A stretch of DNA of 64,000 nt from Ciceribacter sp. L1K22 (GTDB lineage: Bacteria > Pseudomonadota > Alphaproteobacteria > Rhizobiales > Rhizobiaceae): NCBI RefSeq assembly GCF_017599385.1, contig NZ_JAGFPK010000001.1, positions 3,355,436-3,419,435 on the forward strand, read 5' to 3'. This document shows positions 8,481-18,111 of the stretch, one piece after another. The notes below the pieces were generated by a model, which was given only the letters and a program-made list of their open reading frames with translations, did no database searches and was not told where the DNA came from. Position numbers and translations under genes: made by a program. The first letter of the stretch is position 1. Each line of letters starts with the position of its first letter.

Positions 8481-9812
8481 CTATTCTTGTTTCGGACGGA
8501 GCGAGACCTGGCGGACGACGGCCAGCGACAGCAGCGTGCAGATCGCGCCCGACAACAGATAGAGACCGGCTGCATAAAGCCCGAACCAGGTGGACAGAAG
8601 CAGTGCGCACAGCGGCGCAAAACCTGCCCCGAACATCCAGGATAGAGCCGATACGAAAGCCGAACCCGTGTAGCGGTTTCGCTGGTCGAACAGCGACGCG
8701 ACGGCGCCGGATGACTGGGCGAGATTAAAGCCGAGGATGAGGAAACCAACCAGGACGTAGATGATGACGCCCGCGTGACCGGCGCTCAACAGGACAGGGG
8801 CGACGAGAGCAAACGCACCGATTGCCCATGCACCCCAGACGAGGATCTTCGGCCGGCCGATCCGGTCGGAGAGCCAGCCGGAGAACAGCATCGCCAGAAT
8901 GCCGACGCCAGCGCCCGCAGCCTCGATCATCAGGAACGAGCCCGGCGCTTCGTCTGTATAGAGGAAGATCCACGACAGCGGGAAAACGGTCACCATGTGG
9001 AACATGGCGAAGCTCGCAAGCGGCACGAAAATCCCGAGCAGAACCGTGCGGCCATCCTGCACAATCGTTTTGCGAAGACTGGTGGGCGTCAGTTCGTTGG
9101 CTTCGAAGAGTTCCTTGAACTCCGGCGTTTCAACGATACGCAGGCGTGCGAAAAGCGCGACAACGTTGATGGCGAAAGCGACGAAGAACGGATACCGCCA
9201 GCCCCAATCCAGGAAATCTGCCGCAGAGAGTGTCATGACGAGATAGGCAAAGAGGACGGCCGCAACGGACAGTCCGACGACGGCGCCAAGTTGCGGAACC
9301 ATCGCGTAGAAACCGCGTCGGTTTTCAGACGCTGTGATGGCGAGAAGCGGCGCAAGGCCATCCCAGGTTCCACCCAGCGCCAGGCCCTGACCGATGCGCA
9401 GCAGGGCGAGCATGGCGATGGCCCACCAGCCCGCGGCTTCGTAGGACGGCACGAGGCCCATCGCGACCGTCGAAGTGCCCAGGAGGAACAATGCGACGGT
9501 CAGCTTCACGAAACGGCCGTGTCGCCGGTCAAGCGAGGTGAAGAGCAAGGTGCCGAGCGGCCGTGCCACGAAGGCGAGGGCGACGAGGACGAAGGACCAC
9601 AGGGTTCCTGTCAGCGGATCGAGGAATGGAAATACCCGAGCCGGGAAGACGATGACCGAGGCGATCGCAAAGACGAAGAAGTCGAAAAATTCCGAGGTGC
9701 GGCCGATGACGACCCCGACGGCGATATCGGACGGAGACACATGATGATCGTCTTCCGCGTCACGACGGCTCTGCTGCCGATCTTCATAGGTTGTGCCGGT
9801 CATGCTCGCCAT
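8481..9812 (-). CDS. MFS transporter, metabolite:H+ symporter type
   Basis: The 443-residue protein has about 12 hydrophobic segments. The N-terminal part holds the metabolite:H+ symporter (MHS) signature region: VGVVIGRTSEFFDFFVFAIA in the first helix and RPLGTLLFTSLDRRHGR in the loop between helices 2 and 3. A second typical loop occurs at WLSDRIGRPKILVWG. It faces the kinase gene tail-to-tail with only 18 bases between stops and is divergent from cyoA. The substrate cannot be read from the sequence; relatives carry organic acids, osmolytes or aromatic acids. The ATG at 9803 is an alternative start. Confidence 0.87.
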   Translation of the reverse strand: MASMTGTTYEDRQQSRRDAEDDHHVSPSDIAVGVVIGRTSEFFDFFVFAIASVIVFPARVFPFLDPLTGTLWSFVLVALAFVARPLGTLLFTSLDRRHGRFVKLTVALFLLGTSTVAMGLVPSYEAAGWWAIAMLALLRIGQGLALGGTWDGLAPLLAITASENRRGFYAMVPQLGAVVGLSVAAVLFAYLVMTLSAADFLDWGWRYPFFVAFAINVVALFARLRIVETPEFKELFEANELTPTSLRKTIVQDGRTVLLGIFVPLASFAMFHMVTVFPLSWIFLYTDEAPGSFLMIEAAGAGVGILAMLFSGWLSDRIGRPKILVWGAWAIGAFALVAPVLLSAGHAGVIIYVLVGFLILGFNLAQSSGAVASLFDQRNRYTGSAFVSALSWMFGAGFAPLCALLLSTWFGLYAAGLYLLSGAICTLLSLAVVRQVSLRPKQE

Positions 9813-10042
9813 GGAACCTTACTCTCTTCTCAAACGGTAGAAGTAGGCGCGCAGCGCCAGCCGTCCACCCAAGGACTGTTTTTCGATGACAGCGATGCCG
9901 CAGCGGCGCCAAAATTGACAGGTGACAAATTGTCGTATGTGCCGCGCTGCGAAATCGAACTAACTAGCTTGACGATCATCAATGGTCGCCGGTGGGTACT
10001 GGAGGGGGTCCGCCTGCGATTGAGCCATCGTCAGGGTAAGCT
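9813..10042. promoter_or_regulatory. Divergent promoter region of the MFS gene and cyoABCD
   Basis: This 230-bp gap holds the start regions of both gene sets. A TTGACA at 9915-9920 (plus strand) is directly followed by an inverted repeat GACAA-A-TTGTC at 9924-9934, a plausible regulator site in the promoter spacer. No good -10 hexamer stands at 17 bp, so the promoter assignment is weak. Confidence 0.3.
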
Positions 10043-11248
10043 ATGCGAAAGCGCCTCCGTCCGAAATTGTTCGCCGCTCTCGGAGCGGTTCTGTTCCTGT
10101 CCGCCTGCAAGGCGGAGGTTCTTGCTCCAACGGGAGATATCGCTGCGCAGCAGCGCGACCTTCTGGTGATCTCAACGCTATTGATGCTGATCATCATCGT
10201 GCCGGTCATGCTGCTCACCTGCTGGTTCGCCTGGCATTTCCGGTCCTCGAACGCGGCGGCCGTCTACAAGCCGAACTGGTCGCATTCGGCGAAGCTTGAG
10301 CTCATCATCTGGGCGATCCCGCTTCTCATCGTGGTCAGCCTGGGGGCGCTGACCTGGGTCGGAACCCACCTCCTCGATCCGTATCGTCCGCTATCCAGAA
10401 TTTCGAAAGTCGAGCCGATCGCGCCGGACCAGAAGCCGCTGGAGGTCCAGGTGGTTGCGCTGGACTGGAAGTGGCTCTTCATCTACCCGGAATACAGGGT
10501 GGCATCCGTCAATGAGTTGCCCGTACCGGTCGATCGTCCGATCCGGTTCTCCCTGACGTCGTCGTCTGTCATGAACGCGTTCTACATCCCGTCGATGGCG
10601 GGGATGATCTACGCCATGCCCGGCATGCAGACGACGCTGCACGGCGTCTTCAACGAACCCGGCGAATACCAGGGTCTTGCCTCGCATTACTCGGGCGCCG
10701 GTTTCTCCGGCATGCGCTTCAAGGCGAAGGCAACCGATGCCGCTGCTTTCGAGGCCTGGGTCGAGACGGCGCGTCAGCAGGACCAGGTCCTCGATCGTCA
10801 GACCTATCTCGAGCTTGAGCGGCCGAGCGAGAACGTTCGGCCGATCGGTTACTCCGATGTCGATCCGCAGCTGTTTGCCCGCGTGGTCAACATGTGCGTC
10901 GAAGAGGGCAAGATCTGCATGGCCGAGATGATGGCGCTCGATGCGCAGGGCGGCACGGGTCTCGCCGGTACGGTCAACATGAGCGCCCTGATCTACGACA
11001 AACACGAGCGACGCGGCACGCGCGAACCTGTCTTCGGTTGGGAGCCTTTCAAGGTCACCGGCTTCTGCTCGACGGAGGAACTCGACCGTATGCTCGCCGC
11101 CAAGCCGGCATCGTCGTCGGTCACGCCGGTCGTCTCCGGACCGCTTCGCGGACACGGCATGCCGCAGCCCATGACACCGTTTGGCGATCCTGCCGATCGC
11201 TATCTCACACTTATGCAGCCGTCCGCCGGCAATGCGCAGCAACTTTGA
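10043..11248 (+). CDS. cyoA: Cytochrome o ubiquinol oxidase subunit II
   Basis: The 401-residue subunit II of the heme-copper quinol oxidase starts with a lipoprotein signal peptide whose lipobox is LSAC with the modified cysteine at residue 22. Two membrane helices follow (LLVISTLLMLIIIVPVMLLTCW; LELIIWAIPLLIVVSLGALTW), then the periplasmic cupredoxin-like domain (ALDWKWLFIYPEY; MNAFYIPSMAGMIYAMPGM) which lacks the CuA cysteines, as expected for a quinol rather than cytochrome c oxidase. The C-terminus is extended beyond the fold by about 90 residues. It is first in the cyoABCD operon, 12 bases before cyoB. Confidence 0.96.
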   Translation: MRKRLRPKLFAALGAVLFLSACKAEVLAPTGDIAAQQRDLLVISTLLMLIIIVPVMLLTCWFAWHFRSSNAAAVYKPNWSHSAKLELIIWAIPLLIVVSLGALTWVGTHLLDPYRPLSRISKVEPIAPDQKPLEVQVVALDWKWLFIYPEYRVASVNELPVPVDRPIRFSLTSSSVMNAFYIPSMAGMIYAMPGMQTTLHGVFNEPGEYQGLASHYSGAGFSGMRFKAKATDAAAFEAWVETARQQDQVLDRQTYLELERPSENVRPIGYSDVDPQLFARVVNMCVEEGKICMAEMMALDAQGGTGLAGTVNMSALIYDKHERRGTREPVFGWEPFKVTGFCSTEELDRMLAAKPASSSVTPVVSGPLRGHGMPQPMTPFGDPADRYLTLMQPSAGNAQQL

Positions 11249-11260
11249 CAGGATCCGGCC

Positions 11261-13264
11261 ATGGCTACGGTAGATCATTCGACCTCCCTCCTTCTGGGTC
11301 GCCTCAACTGGAGTGCGATCCCAACCGATCCGATCGTCTTGTCGACCTTCGTCGTCGTCGTTATCGGCGGAGTCGCCGCGGTTGCCGCCCTGACCTATTT
11401 CCGCCTGTGGGGCTATCTCTGGAAGGAGTGGTTTACATCTGTCGACCACAAGAAGATCGGCATCATGTATATCATTCTGGCGCTGGTCATGCTGGTGCGC
11501 GGCTTCGCCGACGCCATCATGATGCGCCTGCAGCAGGTGCTGGCATTCAACGGATCCGAGGGCTATCTCAACGCCCACCACTATGACCAGATCTTCACCG
11601 CGCACGGTGTGATCATGATCTTCTTCGTGGCGATGCCCTTCGTCACGGGCCTGATGAACTATGTCGTGCCGCTGCAGATCGGCGCGCGTGACGTCTCCTT
11701 CCCCTTCCTCAACAACTTCTCCTTTTGGATGACCGTCGGCGGTGCCGTGCTGGTCATGGCGTCGCTATTCGTTGGCGAGTTCGCGCAGACGGGCTGGCTT
11801 GCCTTCCCACCGCTGTCGGGCATCGGGTACAGTCCGTGGGTCGGGGTCGATTATTATATCTGGGGCCTCCAGATCGCCGGTGTCGGCACGACGCTCTCGG
11901 GCATCAACCTGCTCGTCACCATCATCAAGATGCGGGCGCCTGGCATGACGCTGATGCGCATGCCGGTTTTCACCTGGACCGCGCTCTGCACCAACGTCCT
12001 GATCGTCGCCTCCTTCCCGGTGCTGACGATGACGTTGATCCTCCTGACGCTCGATCGCTACGTAGGAACGAACTTCTTCACGAACGATCTCGGCGGCAAC
12101 GCGATGATGTATATCAACCTCATCTGGATCTGGGGCCATCCGGAGGTCTACATCCTGATCCTGCCGCTGTTCGGTGTGTTCTCCGAGGTGACCTCTACCT
12201 TTTCCGGCAAACGGCTCTTCGGCTACAGCTCGATGGTCTATGCCACGGTCTGCATCACGATCCTCAGCTATGTCGTGTGGTTGCACCACTTCTTCACGAT
12301 GGGCTCGGGCGCGTCGGTAAACGCCTTCTTCGGCATCACCACGATGATCATCTCCGTGCCGACAGGTGCGAAGATCTTCAACTGGCTGTTCACGATGTAC
12401 AAGGGCCGGGTCCGTTTCGAATTGCCGATGATGTGGACCGTCGCCTTCATGCTGACCTTTACGGTCGGCGGCATGACGGGCGTCCTTCTGGCGGTGCCGC
12501 CGGCCGACTTCGTCCTGCACAACTCGCTGTTCCTGGTTGCCCACTTCCACAACGTGATCATCGGTGGCGTGTTGTTCGGCTGCTTTGCGGCGATCGCCTA
12601 CTGGTGGCCCAAGGCTTTCGGCTTCACGCTCAACGTCTTCTGGGGCAAGGTCTCGTTCTGGAGCTGGGTCGTCGGCTTCTGGCTCGCCTTCATGCCGCTC
12701 TACATCCTCGGGCTGATGGGCGTGACGCGACGCATGCGGGTCTTTGATGATTCGGATCTCAGGATCTGGTTCATCCTGGCGGCACTCGGCGCCGTTCTCA
12801 TTGCCGTCGGCATCGCAGCCTTCTTCGTCCAGGTTGCCGTCTCGATCTGGAAGCGCAAGGAGAATCCCGATCTCACCGGCGATCCCTGGGGAGGCCGGAC
12901 CCTGGAATGGGCAACCTCGTCTCCTCCGCCATCCTACAACTTCGCCTTCACGCCGGTCGTGCACGACCTCGATGCCTGGCACGATATGAAGGAAGCCGGT
13001 CAGAAGCGGCCCAAAGCGCCTTATCTGCCGATCCACATGCCGCGATATACAGGCACCGGCGTCATTCTCTCCGCGCTGGCGACCGTCTGCGGCTTCGCAC
13101 TGGTCTGGCACATCTGGTGGCTGGCGGCGCTATCCTTCCTGGGGATCGTCGCTGTGTCCATCGCCCACACCTTCAACTATGACCGCGACTATTACGTCCC
13201 CGTCGATGAGGTCGAGAGCATCGAAGCCGCGCGCGATCGCCAACTTGCCGGAATGGGAGCATGA
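11261..13264 (+). CDS. cyoB: Cytochrome o ubiquinol oxidase subunit I
   Basis: The 667-residue catalytic subunit matches the usual CyoB length. Visible active-site elements are [20 protein letters not shown] (low-spin heme ligand region), [12 protein letters not shown] (CuB histidine cross-linked to tyrosine), HHFFTMG (two CuB histidines) and [11 protein letters not shown] (heme ligands). It reduces oxygen to water while pumping protons across the inner membrane. The stop overlaps the start of cyoC by four bases. Confidence 0.97.
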   Translation: MATVDHSTSLLLGRLNWSAIPTDPIVLSTFVVVVIGGVAAVAALTYFRLWGYLWKEWFTSVDHKKIGIMYIILALVMLVRGFADAIMMRLQQVLAFNGSEGYLNAHHYDQIFTAHGVIMIFFVAMPFVTGLMNYVVPLQIGARDVSFPFLNNFSFWMTVGGAVLVMASLFVGEFAQTGWLAFPPLSGIGYSPWVGVDYYIWGLQIAGVGTTLSGINLLVTIIKMRAPGMTLMRMPVFTWTALCTNVLIVASFPVLTMTLILLTLDRYVGTNFFTNDLGGNAMMYINLIWIWGHPEVYILILPLFGVFSEVTSTFSGKRLFGYSSMVYATVCITILSYVVWLHHFFTMGSGASVNAFFGITTMIISVPTGAKIFNWLFTMYKGRVRFELPMMWTVAFMLTFTVGGMTGVLLAVPPADFVLHNSLFLVAHFHNVIIGGVLFGCFAAIAYWWPKAFGFTLNVFWGKVSFWSWVVGFWLAFMPLYILGLMGVTRRMRVFDDSDLRIWFILAALGAVLIAVGIAAFFVQVAVSIWKRKENPDLTGDPWGGRTLEWATSSPPPSYNFAFTPVVHDLDAWHDMKEAGQKRPKAPYLPIHMPRYTGTGVILSALATVCGFALVWHIWWLAALSFLGIVAVSIAHTFNYDRDYYVPVDEVESIEAARDRQLAGMGA

Positions 13265-13890
13265 CCGCCATGGCTACCGTCACGCAGTCCGCCGAGCCGG
13301 CGGTTTATTGGGAAACCGAGCCGCACCATCATGAGGAAGGCGGTTCCACCCGTCTCGGTTTCTGGATCTATCTGATGAGCGACTGCCTGATGTTCGCAGT
13401 GCTCTTCGCCGTCTTCGGTGTCCTCGGGCAGAGCTATGCGGCGGGTCCCGGACCCAAGGCGCTCTTCGACCTCACCCTGATTGCTATCAACACCGGCTTC
13501 CTGCTGGTCTCCTCGATCACCTTCGGCTTCGCCATGCTCGCGATGTACGAGGGCCGGCAGACCCGGATGCAACTTTGGCTCGCCGTGACGCTGCTCCTCG
13601 GCCTCGCCTTCCTTGCAGTCGAGATCTACGAATTCCATCACCTGATCCATCTGGGCGCCGGACCGCAACGCTCGGCCTTCCTGTCGGCCTTCTTCGCGCT
13701 GGTCGGCACCCACGGGCTGCATGTGCTCTTCGGCTCAATCTGGCTCGTCACGCTGATGGTCCAGATGAACCGCAAGGGTCTCATTCCGGCCAATACCCGG
13801 CGAATGGAGTGCCTCAGCATGTTCTGGCACTTCCTCGACGTGATCTGGATCGGCGTCTTCACCTTCGTCTATCTCCTGGGGATGATCTGA
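13261..13890 (+). CDS. cyoC: Cytochrome o ubiquinol oxidase subunit III
   Basis: The 209-residue protein has five hydrophobic helices characteristic of quinol oxidase subunit III, including [21 protein letters not shown] near the N-terminus and the segment [20 protein letters not shown], and ends in the short helix [13 protein letters not shown]. The ATG at 13261 overlaps the cyoB stop; an internal ATG at 13270 is an alternative. It stabilises subunit I and is cotranscribed with it. Confidence 0.96.
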   Translation: MTAMATVTQSAEPAVYWETEPHHHEEGGSTRLGFWIYLMSDCLMFAVLFAVFGVLGQSYAAGPGPKALFDLTLIAINTGFLLVSSITFGFAMLAMYEGRQTRMQLWLAVTLLLGLAFLAVEIYEFHHLIHLGAGPQRSAFLSAFFALVGTHGLHVLFGSIWLVTLMVQMNRKGLIPANTRRMECLSMFWHFLDVIWIGVFTFVYLLGMI

Positions 13891-14300
13891 TGTCCAAACA
13901 TTCCATCGAACCCCATAGCCATCGCGGCGACCACGGCGCTGCGCCACACGACAATACCGGTCACGATCACGGCAGCTATCGGTCTTATCTCACCGGCTTC
14001 GTGCTCTCGGTCGTGCTTACCTTCATCCCGTTCGCCATCGTCATGAGCGGGGGGGTCGACAGTCGGGTGGTCACGGCGCTGACCGTCATCGGCTTCGCCG
14101 TGGCACAAATCCTGGTCCACATGGTCTATTTCCTCCATATGAACAGCCGTTCGGATGAAGGCTGGACCCTGCTGTCGATGATTTTCACGGTGATCGTGGT
14201 CGTCATCATGATCTCGGGGTCGCTGTGGGTCATGTACAACCTCAACACCAACATGATGCCGCAGATGGAGCATGAGAGCTTCCAGGGCTTCGGCTCCTGA
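13890..14300 (+). CDS. cyoD: Cytochrome o ubiquinol oxidase subunit IV
   Basis: The 136-residue subunit IV has three membrane helices (YLTGFVLSVVLTFIPFAIVM; VVTALTVIGFAVAQILVHMVYFLHM; MIFTVIVVVIMISGSLWVMYNL). It is somewhat longer than E. coli CyoD because of a histidine-rich N-terminal tail (seven His in the first about 30 residues), which might bind a metal. The start overlaps the cyoC stop by one base (TGATG). No heme O synthase gene (cyoE) follows; it must lie elsewhere. Confidence 0.95.
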   Translation: MSKHSIEPHSHRGDHGAAPHDNTGHDHGSYRSYLTGFVLSVVLTFIPFAIVMSGGVDSRVVTALTVIGFAVAQILVHMVYFLHMNSRSDEGWTLLSMIFTVIVVVIMISGSLWVMYNLNTNMMPQMEHESFQGFGS

Positions 14301-14312
14301 TCGGGGAGGGGC

Positions 14313-15014
14313 ATGGCACGATCTCATCGCAGATGGATATTGCTCGGGCCCGGCCTTCTGGCGGTGATGGTCCTGCTGGGCCTCGGCGTCTGGCAGGTGC
14401 AGCGCCTGCAGTGGAAGACGGCGCTGATCGAACGCGTCGAGACGGGGCTGGCCGCGGCTCCCGTCCCGGCACCCGGTCCGGCGGAATGGTCCCCGTTGTC
14501 ATTCGACACGGCGGAATACCGAAGGATATCCGCGTCCGGCCGTTTCCTGCCTGCAGATGATATCCTCGTGAAGGCCGTTACCGTGCGCGGCACGGGCTTC
14601 TGGGTGATGTCGTTGTTCGAAACCGACGAAGGCTGGCGGCTCTTCATCAACCGCGGATTCATTCCGGACAGTTTCTCGCCCGATGAGCTTTCGCGGCCCG
14701 ACGGCCTGGTTGAGGTGTCCGGCCTCTTGCGCCTGACGCAGCCGGATGGCGCTTTTCTCCGCTCCAACGATCCCGACGGTGGGCGTTGGTTTTCCCGCGA
14801 CACGCTCGCCATGGCGCGCTCCCTCGGATTTCCAGAGGTCGCCCCGTATTTCCTGGATGCGGATGCCGGAGGCGAGAACCCGCCGATTGGCGGCCTCACC
14901 GTCGTTTCGTTTCCCAACAATCATCTCGGTTACGCCATCACCTGGTTCGGGCTTGCAGCCGTGCTGACCGTCCTGCTTGTCAGAGCAAGCCGCCTGTCGA
15001 ACCACGACCAGTAG
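14313..15014 (+). CDS. SURF1-family oxidase assembly protein
   Basis: The 233-residue protein has the SURF1 architecture: an N-terminal membrane helix (ILLGPGLLAVMVLLGLGVWQ followed by VQRLQWK), a periplasmic domain (FINRGFIPDSF; GWRLF) and a C-terminal helix (HLGYAITWFGLAAVLTVLLV). SURF1 proteins assist heme insertion into heme-copper oxidases, and the gene starts 12 bases after cyoD behind a GGGGAGGGG ribosome-binding site, so it is the last gene of the oxidase operon. A short inverted repeat GCCAAG/CTTGGC at 15014-15033 follows the stop but lacks a T-run. Confidence 0.93.
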   Translation: MARSHRRWILLGPGLLAVMVLLGLGVWQVQRLQWKTALIERVETGLAAAPVPAPGPAEWSPLSFDTAEYRRISASGRFLPADDILVKAVTVRGTGFWVMSLFETDEGWRLFINRGFIPDSFSPDELSRPDGLVEVSGLLRLTQPDGAFLRSNDPDGGRWFSRDTLAMARSLGFPEVAPYFLDADAGGENPPIGGLTVVSFPNNHLGYAITWFGLAAVLTVLLVRASRLSNHDQ

Positions 15015-15121
15015 CCAAGGCCAGTGGCTTGGCGATATTCATCACGATCATGAATCGGTGAGGCCGGACCGATTCAAAACACTCGTTGGACCGACCCCGC
15101 ATGCTTTGCGATTCTGTCTGC

Positions 15122-15421
15122 ATGACGAGAGTGTTGGATACCCATTACGCAGAACGAACCGATGTCACGCGAAACATGGCCCGTTTCTATGCACTTGAAA
15201 TCGTGCCGACATTGTTCGGTGAAACGTGCCTGACGAGACGTTGGGGCCGGATCGGGCGACCAGGACAAAGCAAGGCGCACACGTTCGAAACCGAAGAGGC
15301 CGCGGCAAACCTCTTTCGAGAGATCGTCAAACGCAAGCAAGCCCGTGGCTACAGGGTGCCCACCGGGGTGGACGTAGCCCCGGTCAAAGCGGCAAATCGC
15401 TCGACGCCCGAAACGACCTGA
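15122..15421 (+). CDS. WGR-domain protein
   Basis: The protein is essentially one WGR domain (about residues 5-80): ALEIVPTLFGETCLTRRWGR with the namesake Trp-Gly-Arg, then ETEEAAANLFREIVKRKQAR and GYRVP. The ATG at 15122 gives 99 residues and begins close to the domain; a longer reading from the ATG at 15086 (111 residues) is possible. WGR domains bind nucleic acid in PARPs and bacterial MolR-like proteins, and solo WGR proteins are common in rhizobia with no settled role. Its last 38 bases overlap the end of the opposing RpiR gene. Confidence 0.8.
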   Translation: MTRVLDTHYAERTDVTRNMARFYALEIVPTLFGETCLTRRWGRIGRPGQSKAHTFETEEAAANLFREIVKRKQARGYRVPTGVDVAPVKAANRSTPETT

Positions 15422-16262
15422 ACGCTCCGAGCGCCTGGAGGGAGCGACCGTCGTCGATCGCCGCAAGATCAAGGATGACGGCGTTCGCCACCGTCATCGG
15501 CACGACGAGCGATTGGCTCTCCCCCGGCTCGCCGCGAGATACGGCGATCTGGTGCTCCGGTGCCGGATCGAGGCGCGCGCAACGGAGGTCTGTCAGCGCC
15601 AGTGTCCGTGCCCCCCGTTTTGTCGCGATCTCTAGAACCTCCCGGATTAATGGCGGCGGCCGCCGGAAAGCCAACACCCAGACGACGTCATCCGGGGTCA
15701 GCGTCGACAGAAGTTCCTCGATCTGGTGCAACTGGCTGGACAAGTCCACGGCCTCATATCCCGACCGGTTCAGCCTGAGGGCGATGAGCGAGGTCAGCGC
15801 GGCGGAATGTCCCCGACCGAAGACAAGAATCCGGCGGCAATCACGCAGGCTCTGCGAAAACGCGCGGATATCGGCGTCCGAGACGCTGTTGCGAACCTGC
15901 TGCAGGGCGGCGATTTCACTGTCCAGGACGGAGGCGAGCAGACTGCCGTCTTCGGCGCGAACCAGGCGTGCGGCCATTCTCGCCGCCGGGCTCTCGAAAT
16001 CGCCGCCACCCTCGAGCAGGCTCGACTGCAGGAAGGTCCGGAACTCCGGGTAGCCCTTGAAGCCCAGGCGACGCGCCAGCCGAACGGCGGAGGCTGGATG
16101 AACGCCTGCCCTGAACGAGACGGTCTTGCCGTTTTCCATGGCCGCCCGGATCGGGTCCTGCATCAACACGTCAAGCAGACGTGTGTCCGCATCCGTCAAT
16201 TGCGGTGAGTGACGGCTGATCAGATCGCCGAGCCGTTCGGGAAGGTCGTTCCTGCCATTCAT
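15384..16262 (-). CDS. MurR/RpiR-family transcriptional regulator
   Basis: The 292-residue regulator has an N-terminal RpiR helix-turn-helix domain (about residues 1-80; MENGKTVSFRAGVHPASAVR followed by LARRLGFKGYPEFR) and a C-terminal SIS sugar-isomerase domain (ILVFGRGHSAALTSLIALRL; VWVLAFRRPPP). SIS domains sense phosphosugars, consistent with control of the glycerol-3-phosphate operon immediately upstream; it is the last gene of that co-directional set, 42 bases after the ATPase stop. Whether it also controls itself is unknown. Confidence 0.9.
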   Translation of the reverse strand: MNGRNDLPERLGDLISRHSPQLTDADTRLLDVLMQDPIRAAMENGKTVSFRAGVHPASAVRLARRLGFKGYPEFRTFLQSSLLEGGGDFESPAARMAARLVRAEDGSLLASVLDSEIAALQQVRNSVSDADIRAFSQSLRDCRRILVFGRGHSAALTSLIALRLNRSGYEAVDLSSQLHQIEELLSTLTPDDVVWVLAFRRPPPLIREVLEIATKRGARTLALTDLRCARLDPAPEHQIAVSRGEPGESQSLVVPMTVANAVILDLAAIDDGRSLQALGAFRSFRASSDLPL

Positions 16263-16304
16263 TCCGTGTCCAACTCGTGTTCAACCCGGTCGCCAAAGCC
16301 AATA

Positions 16305-17351
16305 CTAAAAGCCGCGATCGATCGCCGAAAGCTCCAGCCGATCGCCCGTCTTGTCGTCGAAGAAGACCGCCTTCTCCAGATCATAGGTGATCCAGAGGCG
16401 GTCGGCCCCACGCAACTCGGTACTCCGTGGTCCCACCACGGTCAGGCGCCCCGCCGGGCTGTCACAATGAAGGATTGCTTCGGCACCCGTCATCTCGGAG
16501 AGCACCACGCGGACGGGGAGGCCATGGCCTGCGGGTTCGCTGGTCGAGACTGTCAGTGTCTCCGGGCGAAAGCCTGCTGTCAGCCCAGGCCGGCCGGTCC
16601 AGTCCGGCAGGCGCTCGACGGACACGAAGTTCATTGAGGGCATGCCGAGGAAGCCCGCGACGAAACGGTTTCGCGGGCGATCGTAGATCGCTTCGGGCCT
16701 ATCGAATTGCTGGAGGTGACCGTCCTTCAGGACAGCAATGCGGTCGGCAAGCGACAAGGCTTCCGTCTGGTCGTGTGTCACGTAGACGATGGTCGCCTTC
16801 AGTGAACGGTGAAGCTCCTTGATCTCCGTCCGCATGGCGACACGCAGCGCATTGTCGAGGTTCGACAGCGGCTCGTCCATCAGGAAGGTCGAGGTGTCGC
16901 GGGCCATGGCGCGGCCCATGGCGACGCGCTGGCGCTGGCCACCCGACAGGGCCCCCGGCTTGCGGTCGAGATAATCCGTCAGCTGCAACGTCGCGGCGAC
17001 GGCCTCCGCCCGGGCGTGACGCTCCCGTTTCGCCATGCCGCGCAGTTCGAGGCCGAAGGCGATGTTCTGGCGCACCGTCATGTGCGGATAGAGCGCGTAG
17101 TTCTGGAAGATCATGGCGATGTCGCGGTCCTGCGGCGCCAGATCGTTCGCCCGCCTGCCGCCGATGGAGAGTTCTCCGCTATCGCATGTCTCGAGGCCAG
17201 CGATCAGGCGGAGCAGTGTTGACTTGCCGCAACCGGACGGTCCTACGATGACGACGAATTCGCCGGGCTCGATATCCATGGAGATGCCGTGCAGGATCTC
17301 CGGTCCTCCGGGATAGGATTTGCGGATGTCCTTGAGCGAAATGCCACTCAT
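16305..17351 (-). CDS. ugpC: ABC transporter ATPase, UgpC/MalK type
   Basis: The 348-residue ATPase has Walker [12 protein letters not shown], signature [19 protein letters not shown], Walker [12 protein letters not shown], the switch histidine in VYVTHDQTEAL and a C-terminal TOBE-like domain (TAGFRPETLTV). It overlaps the glycerophosphodiesterase gene by four bases. It should power the UgpA/UgpE permease pair. The gene name rests on the operon: binding protein, two permeases, phosphodiesterase and ATPase together match the ugpBAECQ set, in a different order from E. coli. Confidence 0.9.
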   Translation of the reverse strand: MSGISLKDIRKSYPGGPEILHGISMDIEPGEFVVIVGPSGCGKSTLLRLIAGLETCDSGELSIGGRRANDLAPQDRDIAMIFQNYALYPHMTVRQNIAFGLELRGMAKRERHARAEAVAATLQLTDYLDRKPGALSGGQRQRVAMGRAMARDTSTFLMDEPLSNLDNALRVAMRTEIKELHRSLKATIVYVTHDQTEALSLADRIAVLKDGHLQQFDRPEAIYDRPRNRFVAGFLGMPSMNFVSVERLPDWTGRPGLTAGFRPETLTVSTSEPAGHGLPVRVVLSEMTGAEAILHCDSPAGRLTVVGPRSTELRGADRLWITYDLEKAVFFDDKTGDRLELSAIDRGF

Positions 17352-18097
17352 CGTTGGCTACCCCCTCTTTCCTGTTCCCGGATCGCGATCGCGAGGCTCG
17401 GACGATCGGTGGTGAAGACCTTTACCCCGAGGGAGAACGCCTTCTCGATCTGCTGTGCCGTGTGCGCCGCCCAGCAGCCGAAGGCGAGCCCCGCGTCGTT
17501 GACGGTCTGCTTCAGGGAGAGGGTCGCCGTGTCCACGTGCACGCTGATTTCCGGAATGCCGTGCGCCAGGGCCGTCTCGACCACCGCAGCAGGGCCGAGC
17601 TGGCCAAGCACCGGCGGACTGACAAGCCACAGCAGGGGACGATCGGTTTCCGTCCTGAGCTCGTCCAGCGAGGGAATGAGAAACGAGGAGAAGGTGGTGC
17701 GGTGAAGCATGTTCTCCCGCTCCAGCATCCGCACGACGCGCGGAACGAAGTCGGGGTAGGGGATGCCACCCACACCCGGCTTGATCTCGCAGCGGAAGTC
17801 AACGTGGCTCCCCCGAAAGATCGCGCAAAGTTCGGACAGGGAAAGCGGATGGCCTCCGGCCCCGTAGTCTATGACCGCCGACCGGACGTCCGCCTCCGTC
17901 AACTCCGCGATGACACCGCACCGGTCGGTCGTGCCATCCAGCGTCGCGTCGTGGTGCACCATGATCGCGCCGTCGGCGGTCGGGTGCACGTCGAACTCGA
18001 CTTCCTCGAGTGCCATTTGCGCCGTAGCTTTGAAACCACGGGGCGTGCTGTCGCCGAACTCAAGCGTGCCGCCGCGGTGGGATGCGATGCGTGTCAT
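17348..18097 (-). CDS. ugpQ: Glycerophosphodiester phosphodiesterase
   Basis: The 249-residue GDPD-family enzyme hydrolyses glycerophosphodiesters from phospholipid breakdown to glycerol-3-phosphate plus an alcohol. Family features are ASHRGG (catalytic His) near residue 7, EVEFDVHPTADGAIMVHHDA (metal-binding Glu/Asp and second catalytic His), the metal-binding Glu in FRCEIKPG and TTDRP near the C-terminus. The ATG at 18097 is chosen for the upstream AAGGAATTGGA and for starting exactly at the conserved N-terminus. There is no signal peptide, so it acts in the cytoplasm on imported diesters. Confidence 0.93.
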   Translation of the reverse strand: MTRIASHRGGTLEFGDSTPRGFKATAQMALEEVEFDVHPTADGAIMVHHDATLDGTTDRCGVIAELTEADVRSAVIDYGAGGHPLSLSELCAIFRGSHVDFRCEIKPGVGGIPYPDFVPRVVRMLERENMLHRTTFSSFLIPSLDELRTETDRPLLWLVSPPVLGQLGPAAVVETALAHGIPEISVHVDTATLSLKQTVNDAGLAFGCWAAHTAQQIEKAFSLGVKVFTTDRPSLAIAIREQERGGSQR

Positions 18098-18111
18098 TCC
18101 AATTCCTTCGA

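Noticed and set aside
8775-10169. 464-codon plus-strand open frame before cyoA
   Set aside because: Antisense to the MFS gene and overlapping the true cyoA start in another frame; composition is not protein-like.
11765-13111. 448-codon minus-strand open frame
   Set aside because: Antisense to cyoB; rich in Asp, His, Arg, as expected for a reverse reading of a membrane protein gene.
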